Source: Novosphingobium sp. IK01
GTDB lineage: Bacteria; Pseudomonadota; Alphaproteobacteria; Sphingomonadales; Sphingomonadaceae
Direction of reading: 5' to 3'
Assembly (NCBI RefSeq): GCF_033242265.1
Contig: NZ_BTFW01000001.1
Location: 186,001-250,000 of the forward strand
DNA: 64,000 bases
The first letter of the stretch is position 1. The number at the start of each line of letters is the position of its first letter. Below are positions 19,500-27,192 of this stretch, piece after piece. The notes under the pieces are model-generated. The model did no database searches. It was given only the letters and a program-made list of their open reading frames with translations, and was not told where the DNA came from. Position numbers and translations under genes: made by a program.

Positions 19500-20345
19500 A
19501 TGAAGCTTGCCCGGGTGGGCGCCGCTGGCGCCGAACGTCCCGCGATCGTCGGTCTTGATGGCCGGGTGCGCGACCTTTCGGCGCATGTGGCCGAGATCGA
19601 CGGGCGGCTTCTTGCAGCCGAGCGTCTCGCCCGGATCTCTGCGATCGATCCCGCGACGCTGCCGGTCGTTGAAGGTCCGGTCCGCTTCGGGCCACCGATT
19701 GCGCGGCCCGGCAAGATTATTTGCATTGGCCTCAACTATACCGACCATGCCGCGGAAGTCGGTCTCGATGTTCCCACCGAGCCGACGATCTTCATGAAGG
19801 GGTGCGTTCCCACCGGCGCCAATGATCCGGTTCGTCTTCCACGCGATGCGGAGAAAGGGGACTGGGAAGTCGAGCTCGGCATCATCATCGGGCGCGATGG
19901 CCTCTATATCGACGAGGACGATGCTCTCGCCCATGTCGGCGGCTACTGCGTGCTCAATGACGTGTCCGAGCGGTCCTACCAGATGGAACATGGCGGCCAG
20001 TGGACCAAGGGCAAGAGCTTTCCGGGCTTTGCGCCCATCGGCCCCTGGCTGGTGACGCCCGACGAGATTGCCGATCCGGGCAATCTGTCGATATGGCTCG
20101 AGGTGAACGGCCACCGCTATCAGAACGGCACGACCCGCAACCTGGTGTTCAGCGTCGCGCAGATGGTGAGCTATGTCTCGCGCTTCTATGCGCTCGAGGC
20201 GGGCGATCTCATCGCCACCGGGACACCGGCAGGCGTGGGGCTTGGCCAGAAGCCGCCCGTTTTCCTGAAGGCTGGCGACGTGATGAAGCTCGGTATCGAT
20301 GGTCTGGGTGTGCAGGAACAGAAGGTTATCGCCTGGGGCGACTGA
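19500..20345 (+). CDS. Fumarylacetoacetate hydrolase-family protein
   Basis: 281 residues. The C-terminal FAH catalytic fold starts at about residue 70 (PGKIICIGLNYTDHA). Metal ligands are visible as Glu-x-Glu in DWEVELG (about 123-125) and Asp in VLNDVSER (about 157). The end shows the usual TGTPAGVGLG loop. Members hydrolyse or decarboxylate acylpyruvates and isomerise hydroxyheptadienedioate; the exact reaction cannot be read here. Start: ATG with AAGGAA 7 bases upstream; the open frame from 19374 was rejected. It ends 63 bp before the stop of the convergent kinase gene. Together with the reductase and hydrolase it suggests breakdown of a ring-derived or unsaturated acid. Confidence 0.92.
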   Translation: MKLARVGAAGAERPAIVGLDGRVRDLSAHVAEIDGRLLAAERLARISAIDPATLPVVEGPVRFGPPIARPGKIICIGLNYTDHAAEVGLDVPTEPTIFMKGCVPTGANDPVRLPRDAEKGDWEVELGIIIGRDGLYIDEDDALAHVGGYCVLNDVSERSYQMEHGGQWTKGKSFPGFAPIGPWLVTPDEIADPGNLSIWLEVNGHRYQNGTTRNLVFSVAQMVSYVSRFYALEAGDLIATGTPAGVGLGQKPPVFLKAGDVMKLGIDGLGVQEQKVIAWGD

Positions 20346-20408
20346 CCGGCTGCCCGTGGTGTGATGGCTTCATCGGCACGGCGGGCCATTTCCTCTCATC
20401 CCTGCGCG

Positions 20409-23372
20409 TCAACGATAGGCCACCCGTGCCGGAACGACGATGCGAACTTCGGTCCCGCCGGGGTCGCCATCGCTGATGTCGAGCGATGCGCCCAGCCTCT
20501 GCCCGCGTTCCTTCATCCCGATGAGCCCATAGTGGCCGTCCTTTCTGCCTGCGGCGCGCACCGCCGGATCGATCCCTATACCGTCGTCCGCGATTGTCAC
20601 GGTGACATTGTCGCGGCCGTGATCGAGCTCGATGGTGACTTTGTTCGCCTGTGCATGGCGCAGCGCGTTGGAGAGGGCCTCGCCGGCAATGCGCGCGATA
20701 TCGTCGGCGACAGGCGCACAGACCGGCCGGGGAACACCGCTCTGTTTGAGCGACCACCGAAGCTGGCTATCGAGCGTCGCCCGCGCGATGTTCGAGAGAA
20801 GCGATGCCAGTTCGACCGGCTCGATTGCCTGGCGCAGCCAGCGGACGCGATCACGTCCTTCTTGCAGAACGTCGTCCGCCCGGTCGAGCGTCGCCTCGAA
20901 ATCGGGGCGTATCGGATGTCCGGGGGGAAGGCGGTGGAGAAGCGACTGGAAACGCAGGACGAGGCCCTGAAAGCCCTGTAGCAGCGTATCGTGCAACTCC
21001 TGGGCGATATGTTCGCGAACGACGAGGCGGTCCTCGATCCGCTGGCGCGTGGCCTCGGTGGCGACGCGCATGCGCCACTGGACGAGTGCCCAGAGGGTGA
21101 CGGCGACGATGAGCCCGACCGCTCCCTTGAACCACCATGTCTGCCAGAAATAGGGTTCGATCGTCACGCTCATGCTCGCTCCCGTGGTGTTCCACACGCC
21201 GTCCGGATTGGCGGCGATGACGCGGAACCGGAAGGTGCCGGGACCAAGCGCGGTGTAGGAGGCCTGTCGCTTGTTGCCGGCATCGACCCAGTCCCCGTCT
21301 ACACCGTCCAGCCTGTAGCGATAACGGTTGGCAGCAGGGCTGGTCAGGCTGAGGGCCACATAGTCGAACTGCACGCGCGAGGTGCCGGCCGGTAGCGTCA
21401 CGGCCCCTTGCAGATAGGTGGTCCCATTGGCTTCCATGCCGCGAATGACGACAGGCGGCGCGACGGGATTGCGGACGATGCGGGCGGGGTCGACGCGCAC
21501 GATCCCCCGGTTCGTCACGAACATCGGGTTGCCATCCGCACCCGTCGCCGCATCGTTGGAGACATAGGAGAAGCTGCGGCTGTTGAGCCCCAGCCGCGCG
21601 CCGATCACCTGGTGCGGGATGGGTAGCGTCGGATTGGCAAGCGCCTTCTCGAAGTCGGTCCGGGTGATGCGGAAGATCCCTTCGCTGCCGATCAGCCACA
21701 CATCGGTCCGGTCAATCGCAATGCCGCTGATCCCGCTCAGCCAGGGATTATAGCGCGCCTCGAGCGCAACGAACCGCTTGCCGTCATAGCGGGCAAGCCC
21801 CTTTTCGCCGCCCAGATACAGAAATCCACCGATCGGCCTCAGCAGCCGGACAAAGCCGATCGCGATCTGGTCGCCTTCCCACAAGGTCCGGACCGAGCCC
21901 GGCCGCGCATGTTCCACCGCGCGCATCGGCTGGTTGAGATAGAAGCCGTCCCGGCCATCGCTCACCATGATCTGGCCGTCCGGCCAGCCGGGCTGCAATG
22001 TCCATTTGCCATGATCGAGCGCGAACACACCGTCGCCGGGCACCGAAATCAGGGCGCGCCCCGTCCGGTCGATGGCGCAATCGGTTGCCGCATTGATGCC
22101 GGGAGGACCGGCATAGCGCGACCAGACGCCACCCTTGCGCAAAAGGGGCTTGTGCAGGCCGATGGCGAGCAGGAGATCGGGCGGCCCCGCGCACAGGGCG
22201 CTGACATAGAGTTCCTTGAGGATCATCTCGGGAGGTCGCCGGGAAAGCCGGTAGACGCCAGCATCGGTCGCCACGAAAACCGGGGCGCCGGGCCCGTTTC
22301 CGGGCATGAAGCCGGTCGTGGGTGCTCCCTTGAGCCCGAGCGGGAATATCGGCGAACGGATATAGCTGACCAGCCCGTCGGTGCCGCCGCCCCAGATCGT
22401 GCCTTCGCGGTCGCGATACAGGACGCGCGAGCGAACGGGGATGACATCGCGGCCACCGGCCATCGATTTGAGGTTGGGCAGGCGGATGATGCCTTCCTGA
22501 TGCCCCGCCATCCAGGCAAGGCCGTCCTCGAACAACAGCGAGCGGCGTCCCGCGCCGCCTGCGCTCGGCCCGTTCGATGAAAAGGGGCGCAAGGTTCTGG
22601 GCGGGGTCAGGCGCTGCAACCCCCTGGCGCTGACGAGCCAGAGGATGCCCTGCTCGTCCTCGGCGAAAGCCGTCGCGAACCCCACCTGTTCAGGGATCTT
22701 CTCCGGGCGGGGGGCACCGGGGGCGAGCCGCAATATGCTTTTGAACTGGGCGATCCACAACGTGCCGTCGCGCGCTTCATAGAGGCTCTGGATAGGCTCC
22801 GGCTCAAGCCAGTCCTTCGCGCTGTGGCTGGTCCAGCGCCCTTTATGCCAGTGGCGCAGTTCGCTGCCGTTGCTGCCGTTGACGCTCACCCAGACGTCGC
22901 CGGCACGTGAAACGATCACGTCCCAAACCGAGCCGCGTGGCCGGGCCTGGGCATTGACGTCCTCAAGGCGCCCATCGCGATAGACACCCACCCCGCCAAA
23001 GTCATAGCCGACCCACAAGGCCCCGTCGGGCGCTGCCGCGAGCGCGGTGATCTGGTTCGATCGCCAGCGATCATAGGTTGCGGGCTCTATCTTCTCGAAC
23101 GTGAGGCCGTCGAACCGGTAGAGCCCGTTGGACGTGCCGAGCCACAGGAAACCGTCGCGGGTTTGTGCGATCGCGCGAATATCGGGTGGCGCACCTTCCT
23201 CGATGTCCCAGTGCTGATGGCTATATCCCTTGACCTGTTGTGATTGTGCCCGGGGCGGACACACAAGCACCAGGAAAAGCGCACAGAGGAGCACAAGACA
23301 TTGCAGTCCGCGAGGCAATCGATTGCGGTGGAACGCTCCGGTCGTTCCGGTCCAGGCCGATTTCAGATGCAT
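20409..23372 (-). CDS. Propeller-type sensor histidine kinase (Reg_prop/Y_Y_Y/HisKA_3), copy 2
   Basis: 987 residues and the same architecture as the kinase at 12616-15705. A signal segment covers about residues 10-40. Propeller repeats run from about residue 55 (TRDGFLWLGTSNGLYRFDG). The Y_Y_Y domain is at about 660-735, a membrane helix at about 745-765, the phospho-His in AQELHDTLLQG near 790, and the HATPase at about 880-980 (NALRHAQ, DDGIGI, GLIGMKERG). The start is the ATG of MHLKSAWTG, before the hydrophobic signal; the longer frame to 23684 runs into the neighbouring gene and was rejected. No response regulator is adjacent. The best candidate partner is the LuxR regulator at 31426-32088, beyond an eight-gene block. 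Confidence 0.93.
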   Translation of the reverse strand: MHLKSAWTGTTGAFHRNRLPRGLQCLVLLCALFLVLVCPPRAQSQQVKGYSHQHWDIEEGAPPDIRAIAQTRDGFLWLGTSNGLYRFDGLTFEKIEPATYDRWRSNQITALAAAPDGALWVGYDFGGVGVYRDGRLEDVNAQARPRGSVWDVIVSRAGDVWVSVNGSNGSELRHWHKGRWTSHSAKDWLEPEPIQSLYEARDGTLWIAQFKSILRLAPGAPRPEKIPEQVGFATAFAEDEQGILWLVSARGLQRLTPPRTLRPFSSNGPSAGGAGRRSLLFEDGLAWMAGHQEGIIRLPNLKSMAGGRDVIPVRSRVLYRDREGTIWGGGTDGLVSYIRSPIFPLGLKGAPTTGFMPGNGPGAPVFVATDAGVYRLSRRPPEMILKELYVSALCAGPPDLLLAIGLHKPLLRKGGVWSRYAGPPGINAATDCAIDRTGRALISVPGDGVFALDHGKWTLQPGWPDGQIMVSDGRDGFYLNQPMRAVEHARPGSVRTLWEGDQIAIGFVRLLRPIGGFLYLGGEKGLARYDGKRFVALEARYNPWLSGISGIAIDRTDVWLIGSEGIFRITRTDFEKALANPTLPIPHQVIGARLGLNSRSFSYVSNDAATGADGNPMFVTNRGIVRVDPARIVRNPVAPPVVIRGMEANGTTYLQGAVTLPAGTSRVQFDYVALSLTSPAANRYRYRLDGVDGDWVDAGNKRQASYTALGPGTFRFRVIAANPDGVWNTTGASMSVTIEPYFWQTWWFKGAVGLIVAVTLWALVQWRMRVATEATRQRIEDRLVVREHIAQELHDTLLQGFQGLVLRFQSLLHRLPPGHPIRPDFEATLDRADDVLQEGRDRVRWLRQAIEPVELASLLSNIARATLDSQLRWSLKQSGVPRPVCAPVADDIARIAGEALSNALRHAQANKVTIELDHGRDNVTVTIADDGIGIDPAVRAAGRKDGHYGLIGMKERGQRLGASLDISDGDPGGTEVRIVVPARVAYR

Positions 23373-23426
23373 TGAGAATGCCCAAGTCTGGCTGGCACCG
23401 TTCCCCCCTGTTTTCGTCTCACCTTG

Positions 23427-23461
23427 AGAGCCCGGCCCAAAAGTCCTGCGGGTCGGGCTCT
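23427..23461. repeat. Solo palindrome related to the 27027-27192 element
   Basis: Twelve-base arms AGAGCCCGGCCC and GGGTCGGGCTCT (one mismatch, which is G-T wobble in RNA) enclose an 11-nt loop. The left arm and loop match the left end of the palindromic element at 27027, including AAAAGTCCT. It lies between the DUF1275 gene and the propeller kinase gene, both on the minus strand. No T run follows, so it is more likely a repeat-family member than an intrinsic terminator. Confidence 0.6.
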
Positions 23462-23583
23462 GGGATGTGGATGCGTGGACATGGCGCCACGCTCCGTTCG
23501 ACCTTATAGGGACCGGCCCATCCTGAACCACAATTTTCAGTTCGCGACGACACTGCGGAATTCGGGGGGCGGGCGCGACACGT

Positions 23584-24297
23584 TCAGGCCTGCCTTGGCA
23601 AGGCGGCTGCGGGATGACGAACGCAGGCGGTCGTGCCCAGCAGGACCACCAGCCCGGAGACGAAGAGGGGCAGGGCGAGGCCACAGGCTACCACCATCCA
23701 TGCGCCCAGTGCGGCGCCCAGCAGGATCGCCACCACCGCCGCGATGCGACGCGCGAGGTTCGGGTTCGACCCGCCAGCCAGGCTGGAATCGGCGGCAATG
23801 CCGGTGATCGTCAGGGTCAGCACGGTGGTGGTGAGGTCGGGAACCTTGAGCTGGCGGATCGTCGCATTGCGGAATCCCATTGCCACCGCCGTCAGCCCGA
23901 TGATCGCGAACAGCGCCCAGCGCGGCGTGGAACCGGCCGGATCGTAATCGAGCGCGATCACCGCCGCCGTCCACAGGAGCACGGTCTCGACGATGGCGGC
24001 GACCATCAACCAGTGCCTGAGCGGCCTTTTGCCATAGGCAAGGCCCGTCCGCCCGGCAATCAAAGCACCGCCAATGAAGGTTGCCAGCGCGACAAGGTTC
24101 GGCTCGACACTGAACCCCGGCGTCCTGGCAAGACCGAAACCCAGGAACACGATGTTGCCGGTCATGTTGGCCGAAAAGGTCTTGGCCAGGCCCAGCACGC
24201 TCACCGCGTCGATCAGACCGGTCGTGACCGAGAGCAGGATCAGGAGACCCGGCAGCGGCGAGCCCGTGGGCGCCTTGGTGGGGGGGGAACTTGCCAT
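23584..24297 (-). CDS. DUF1275 (YoaK-family) membrane protein
   Basis: 237 residues with about six hydrophobic segments, the DUF1275/YoaK family. The family signature region is GLIDAVSVLGLAKTFSANMTGNIVFLG (key residues DAVS, SANMTGN) near residues 27-53. A later FRNATIRQLKVPDLTTTVLT segment is also conserved. The function of the family is unknown. AAGGAGG lies 8 bases before the ATG. It is 19 bp downstream of the outer-membrane channel gene and is probably the last gene of the minus-strand operon that begins at 30949. Confidence 0.9.
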   Translation of the reverse strand: MASSPPTKAPTGSPLPGLLILLSVTTGLIDAVSVLGLAKTFSANMTGNIVFLGFGLARTPGFSVEPNLVALATFIGGALIAGRTGLAYGKRPLRHWLMVAAIVETVLLWTAAVIALDYDPAGSTPRWALFAIIGLTAVAMGFRNATIRQLKVPDLTTTVLTLTITGIAADSSLAGGSNPNLARRIAAVVAILLGAALGAWMVVACGLALPLFVSGLVVLLGTTACVRHPAAALPRQA

Positions 24298-24316
24298 GCG
24301 CTGGCCCTCCTTTTTC

Positions 24317-25708
24317 CTAGAAACGAAAATTGGCTTCGGTGCCGATCATCCGGATCGTCTTCGCGGGGCCGGTCTCCCTGATGAATCCGCCCGGCGCGAA
24401 CACCGAGAAGGATGTCGACAGTTCGAGTTCGGCACTCGCCTGCCAGGCCAGCGTCACTTCCGCTTCCTTGCCGATGAACCGGGCCCGGCTGTCTCCGGCT
24501 GCGCGAAGCAGGTTGCCCGGAATATCATAGACGCCGTCTGCGGTCGTGTAACGCCAATAGGCCATGCCCGCGAGGCTGGCGGAAACCTTTCGGCTGATGG
24601 GCGCGCTGAGACGGGGGTTGAGGCTGATGATGTTGGTCGGGCCGACCGGCGATAACTCGCCGAAATACTTGCCCTTGGGGAACATGGCGTTGAAGGTGCC
24701 GAGCGTGCCGTCGCCCTTGTGGGTATCGCCGCTCACGATGTTGAACCGCATGGTCGCATCGGGCGACAGGGGCAGCCCCGTCAGTGTGCGGCCGACTTCG
24801 GTGCCCAGCGTCCAGGCACGGATGCGCTGTCCTGCGAAATTCCCGAACTGGGCGGCTGCCTCGACATTCCAGTGCCAGCCGCGTGATGCGCCATAATAGC
24901 GTGCGCCGATCGTGTGGCGCTCCTCACGTCCGGGCACCCCGCCGAAATGCGCGGTGCGATTGCGAAAGCCGAGATAATAGAGGTCGAGCCGGGGAATTGA
25001 GCCATAGGCGCCCCATAGCGCCCTGGTGGACGAGGTCTTGTCGTCGAAACTGCCGGGGCCGGGCGTCACGGGTTTGACCGCGAACAGGTTGACCTTCGCC
25101 TTGCCCAGCCGCACGATGGCGCGCACGCCGTCGAACGCCAGCGGGACATTGGGGCCATAGCGCGTGCCGACCAGACGTTCGGTGCCCAGCGAGAGCATCT
25201 GGCGGCCCGCGCGCACCGTCACCGGGCCAAGGTCCGCCTCGCCGAATGCCTGAAGCATGTCCACGCGGGTCTGGTCGATCGGGCTCGCGGACGGGGCCAC
25301 GCCCACGGCATAGGCGATGATCGGCTGGGTGAAAGCGCGGAAATGGCCCACGTGCAGGTCGGCATAGGGAAGCGCGCGCAGCCACAGATAGCTGTCGTCC
25401 GGCGCATCGGCGCCACCCCAGAGATTATTCTCGTAATTCTCGTTGCGCGCCCGCACCTCGATGCCGGTCGACAGCCAGGCATCGTCGCTGATCGGAATAT
25501 ATTTGAACTGTCCGGTCCAGTGGTGGGCGCGCTTGTCTTCGTCGGACAGATCGGACCAGTCTTCGTCATACCGCGTGATGCTCAGCGTGGGGGCCTGCCA
25601 GGCCTCATGCGTCTGCGCGGCGGCGGCGGTGGGCAGAAGAAGGGCGAGCAGGCAAAAGGCAGCAAGCCTAGCCACGCCGCTTCGCCTGTTCGGCGACCAG
25701 CGCCGCAA
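24317..25708 (-). CDS. Alginate_export-family outer-membrane channel
   Basis: 463 residues. An N-terminal signal (hydrophobic stretch ending TAAAAQ, about residues 15-32) is followed by a beta-barrel of the alginate-export type. The segment AGRQMLSLGTERLVG and a C-terminal Phe fit this family. Relatives act as outer-membrane diffusion channels for many small solutes, not only alginate. The first ATG overlaps the DoxX gene by 41 bp. A GTG at 25675 (VARLAAFCLL) would reduce the overlap to 8 bp and still leave a signal peptide, so the start is uncertain. Its place among hydrolase genes suggests it imports their substrate (inference). Confidence 0.88.
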   Translation of the reverse strand: MRRWSPNRRSGVARLAAFCLLALLLPTAAAAQTHEAWQAPTLSITRYDEDWSDLSDEDKRAHHWTGQFKYIPISDDAWLSTGIEVRARNENYENNLWGGADAPDDSYLWLRALPYADLHVGHFRAFTQPIIAYAVGVAPSASPIDQTRVDMLQAFGEADLGPVTVRAGRQMLSLGTERLVGTRYGPNVPLAFDGVRAIVRLGKAKVNLFAVKPVTPGPGSFDDKTSSTRALWGAYGSIPRLDLYYLGFRNRTAHFGGVPGREERHTIGARYYGASRGWHWNVEAAAQFGNFAGQRIRAWTLGTEVGRTLTGLPLSPDATMRFNIVSGDTHKGDGTLGTFNAMFPKGKYFGELSPVGPTNIISLNPRLSAPISRKVSASLAGMAYWRYTTADGVYDIPGNLLRAAGDSRARFIGKEAEVTLAWQASAELELSTSFSVFAPGGFIRETGPAKTIRMIGTEANFRF

Positions 25709-26096
25709 GGACGAAGCCGCCGATCAGGCCGACATGCTCGAAAAAGGCATTGGTCGCCATGAACCGTTCCTGCCCGGCGGGCATTCTCCAGAAGGCATTG
25801 GCGGTAAAGGCGGCCAGCAGCGTGAACACGCCCAGCATCCCGGCACCCAGCCAGACCAGCCGTCCCGACAGGATCAGTACCGGTCCGGTCAGCTCGATCG
25901 CGATGGTGAGCGCCGCCCACAATGCTGGCGGTCTCATCCCGAAATGGGCCTGCTCCACGACCGCGCCGGGCCAGTTTGCAAGCTTGACCACGCCGCCCAG
26001 CAGATAGGCGCCGACCAGAAACAGCCGCGCGATGAACCAGGTCGGCGGCCAGTCGAGAACGGCATCGACGAAACGTGGATCACGGGGGGCGGACAT
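25668..26096 (-). CDS. DoxX-family membrane protein
   Basis: 142 residues, four predicted membrane helices, DoxX family. The conserved ARLFLVGAYLLGGVVKL is near the N-terminus and MPAGQERFMATNAFFEHVGLIGG towards the C-terminus. Members are inner-membrane proteins linked in some bacteria to redox stress and thiosulfate:quinone reduction; the role here is unknown. The ATG at 26096 lies 2 bp after the stop of the VOC-fold gene. A GTG at 26102 overlapping that stop is an alternative start. It overlaps the downstream channel gene, so the genes are translationally coupled. Confidence 0.88.
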   Translation of the reverse strand: MSAPRDPRFVDAVLDWPPTWFIARLFLVGAYLLGGVVKLANWPGAVVEQAHFGMRPPALWAALTIAIELTGPVLILSGRLVWLGAGMLGVFTLLAAFTANAFWRMPAGQERFMATNAFFEHVGLIGGFVLAALVAEQAKRRG

Positions 26097-26098
26097 GG

Positions 26099-26998
26099 TC
26101 ACTTCGCCACGCTGGAATGAATTTCCGCGATATAACCGCCGGGAAAACGGACTATCGCGCTCTGGCGGTCGCCGACCGTGACCGGCTGGACGAGCGTCTC
26201 GACCCCGGCGGCTGTCGCCCTCGCCAGCGTCGCGGCAAGATCCGGTACGTCATAGCCCGTCATGTCGCGGCCATAGGGCCAGGGAAGCTGGCCATCGGTG
26301 ACGAACACGACCATCTTGCCATAGCCGCTATCGATTGCGACCCGGCGGATCGTCTTGTCAGGCTGGCCGATTTCCGCGCCCGAGGCGGACCTGTCGTCGG
26401 AAACGATCCTGCCATGCGCGAAGCCTGTCCAGTCGCGGATGAAGCTGTCGGATGCATCGCTTGTCAGGTAGATCCGGTTTTCCGGCACGGTGGCGAGCGG
26501 CGCATAGTTCGGCTTGGCGGTGTGCCAGTAGATCTGCATGTTGACCCCGCCGGGCCACTGGATCACCGAATCCCGGCCGATCGGATCGGGAAAGGTCGCG
26601 ATGCGCCGGACAGCACCGTGTCTGACCGCAGAGGCGACGGCGGCATCAATGTCCGTCACCAGATAGCCGGTGCGCTCGTCGCCGAAGGGGTAGGGGATCG
26701 GGGTCTTGAAGCCGAAGACCGAGACCGTGCCCACCGGGGTCAGCGCGAGTTGCGACTTGGTCAGGCTTTTGGTGGGCGTGACCTGGAACTCGCCCTGTTT
26801 GCTGGTCGTGCCGCCGAAAGTGGCGACGAAGCTGGCAACGAAGGCGTCGAACCGGTCTTCAGGCACATAGACATGGGTCGTGTCATATTGCGGGCCGACC
26901 GAATAATCGGTCGTTGCCGCCTCGCGGGCCATGAGGGGCGAGGCGGCCGGCCCGGTGGCGACCAGTGCGGCAGCGATGAGAAAGGCGAAACGCTTCAT
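26099..26998 (-). CDS. Exported VOC/glyoxalase-fold protein
   Basis: 299 residues. A clear signal peptide (MKRFAFLIAAALVATGPAA, cleavage probably after MAREA or nearby) is followed by two vicinal-oxygen-chelate-type modules, at about residues 40-170 and 175-295. Motifs such as GYLVTDIDAAVASAVRHGA and GYDVPDLAATLARATAAGV are typical of the fold. Exported glyoxalase-like proteins are uncommon; an enzymatic function cannot be assigned. The start has AGGAG 7 bases upstream. The palindromic element at 27027-27192 lies immediately upstream, between this gene and the amidohydrolase gene, and may affect transcript continuity. Confidence 0.85.
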   Translation of the reverse strand: MKRFAFLIAAALVATGPAASPLMAREAATTDYSVGPQYDTTHVYVPEDRFDAFVASFVATFGGTTSKQGEFQVTPTKSLTKSQLALTPVGTVSVFGFKTPIPYPFGDERTGYLVTDIDAAVASAVRHGAVRRIATFPDPIGRDSVIQWPGGVNMQIYWHTAKPNYAPLATVPENRIYLTSDASDSFIRDWTGFAHGRIVSDDRSASGAEIGQPDKTIRRVAIDSGYGKMVVFVTDGQLPWPYGRDMTGYDVPDLAATLARATAAGVETLVQPVTVGDRQSAIVRFPGGYIAEIHSSVAK

Positions 26999-27026
26999 GG
27001 GAAATCTCCTGATCCCGAATTCGCTC

Positions 27027-27192
27027 AGAGCCCGACCCAAAAGTCCTTCGGGTCGGTTTGGCGGGCCTTTTGCGCCACCACGGCGTCGGCTGTTCGCCAC
27101 GATGCTTCCAGCATCGCTGGGCTCTCAGCCTCCTTGTGGTGACCCAAAATCCCTCGCCAAACCTCCGCCGCCCGACTTTTGGGTCGGGCTCT
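27027..27192. mobile_element. MITE-like palindromic element, 166 bp
   Basis: Perfect 19-bp terminal inverted repeats (AGAGCCCGACCCAAAAGTC at 27027-27045; complement at 27174-27192) bound the element. Inside are further nested arms: GGTTTGGCG at 27055-27063 with its complement at 27155-27163, CACCAC at 27076-27081 with GTGGTG at 27136-27141, and a central CGATGC hairpin at 27100-27116. The whole can fold into one long stem. There is no coding capacity. If the ends are read as GAGCCC...GGGCTC, both sides are flanked by TCA, a possible 3-bp target duplication. The right-hand TCA is also the stop codon of the amidohydrolase gene. A solo relative lies at 23427-23461. Confidence 0.75.
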
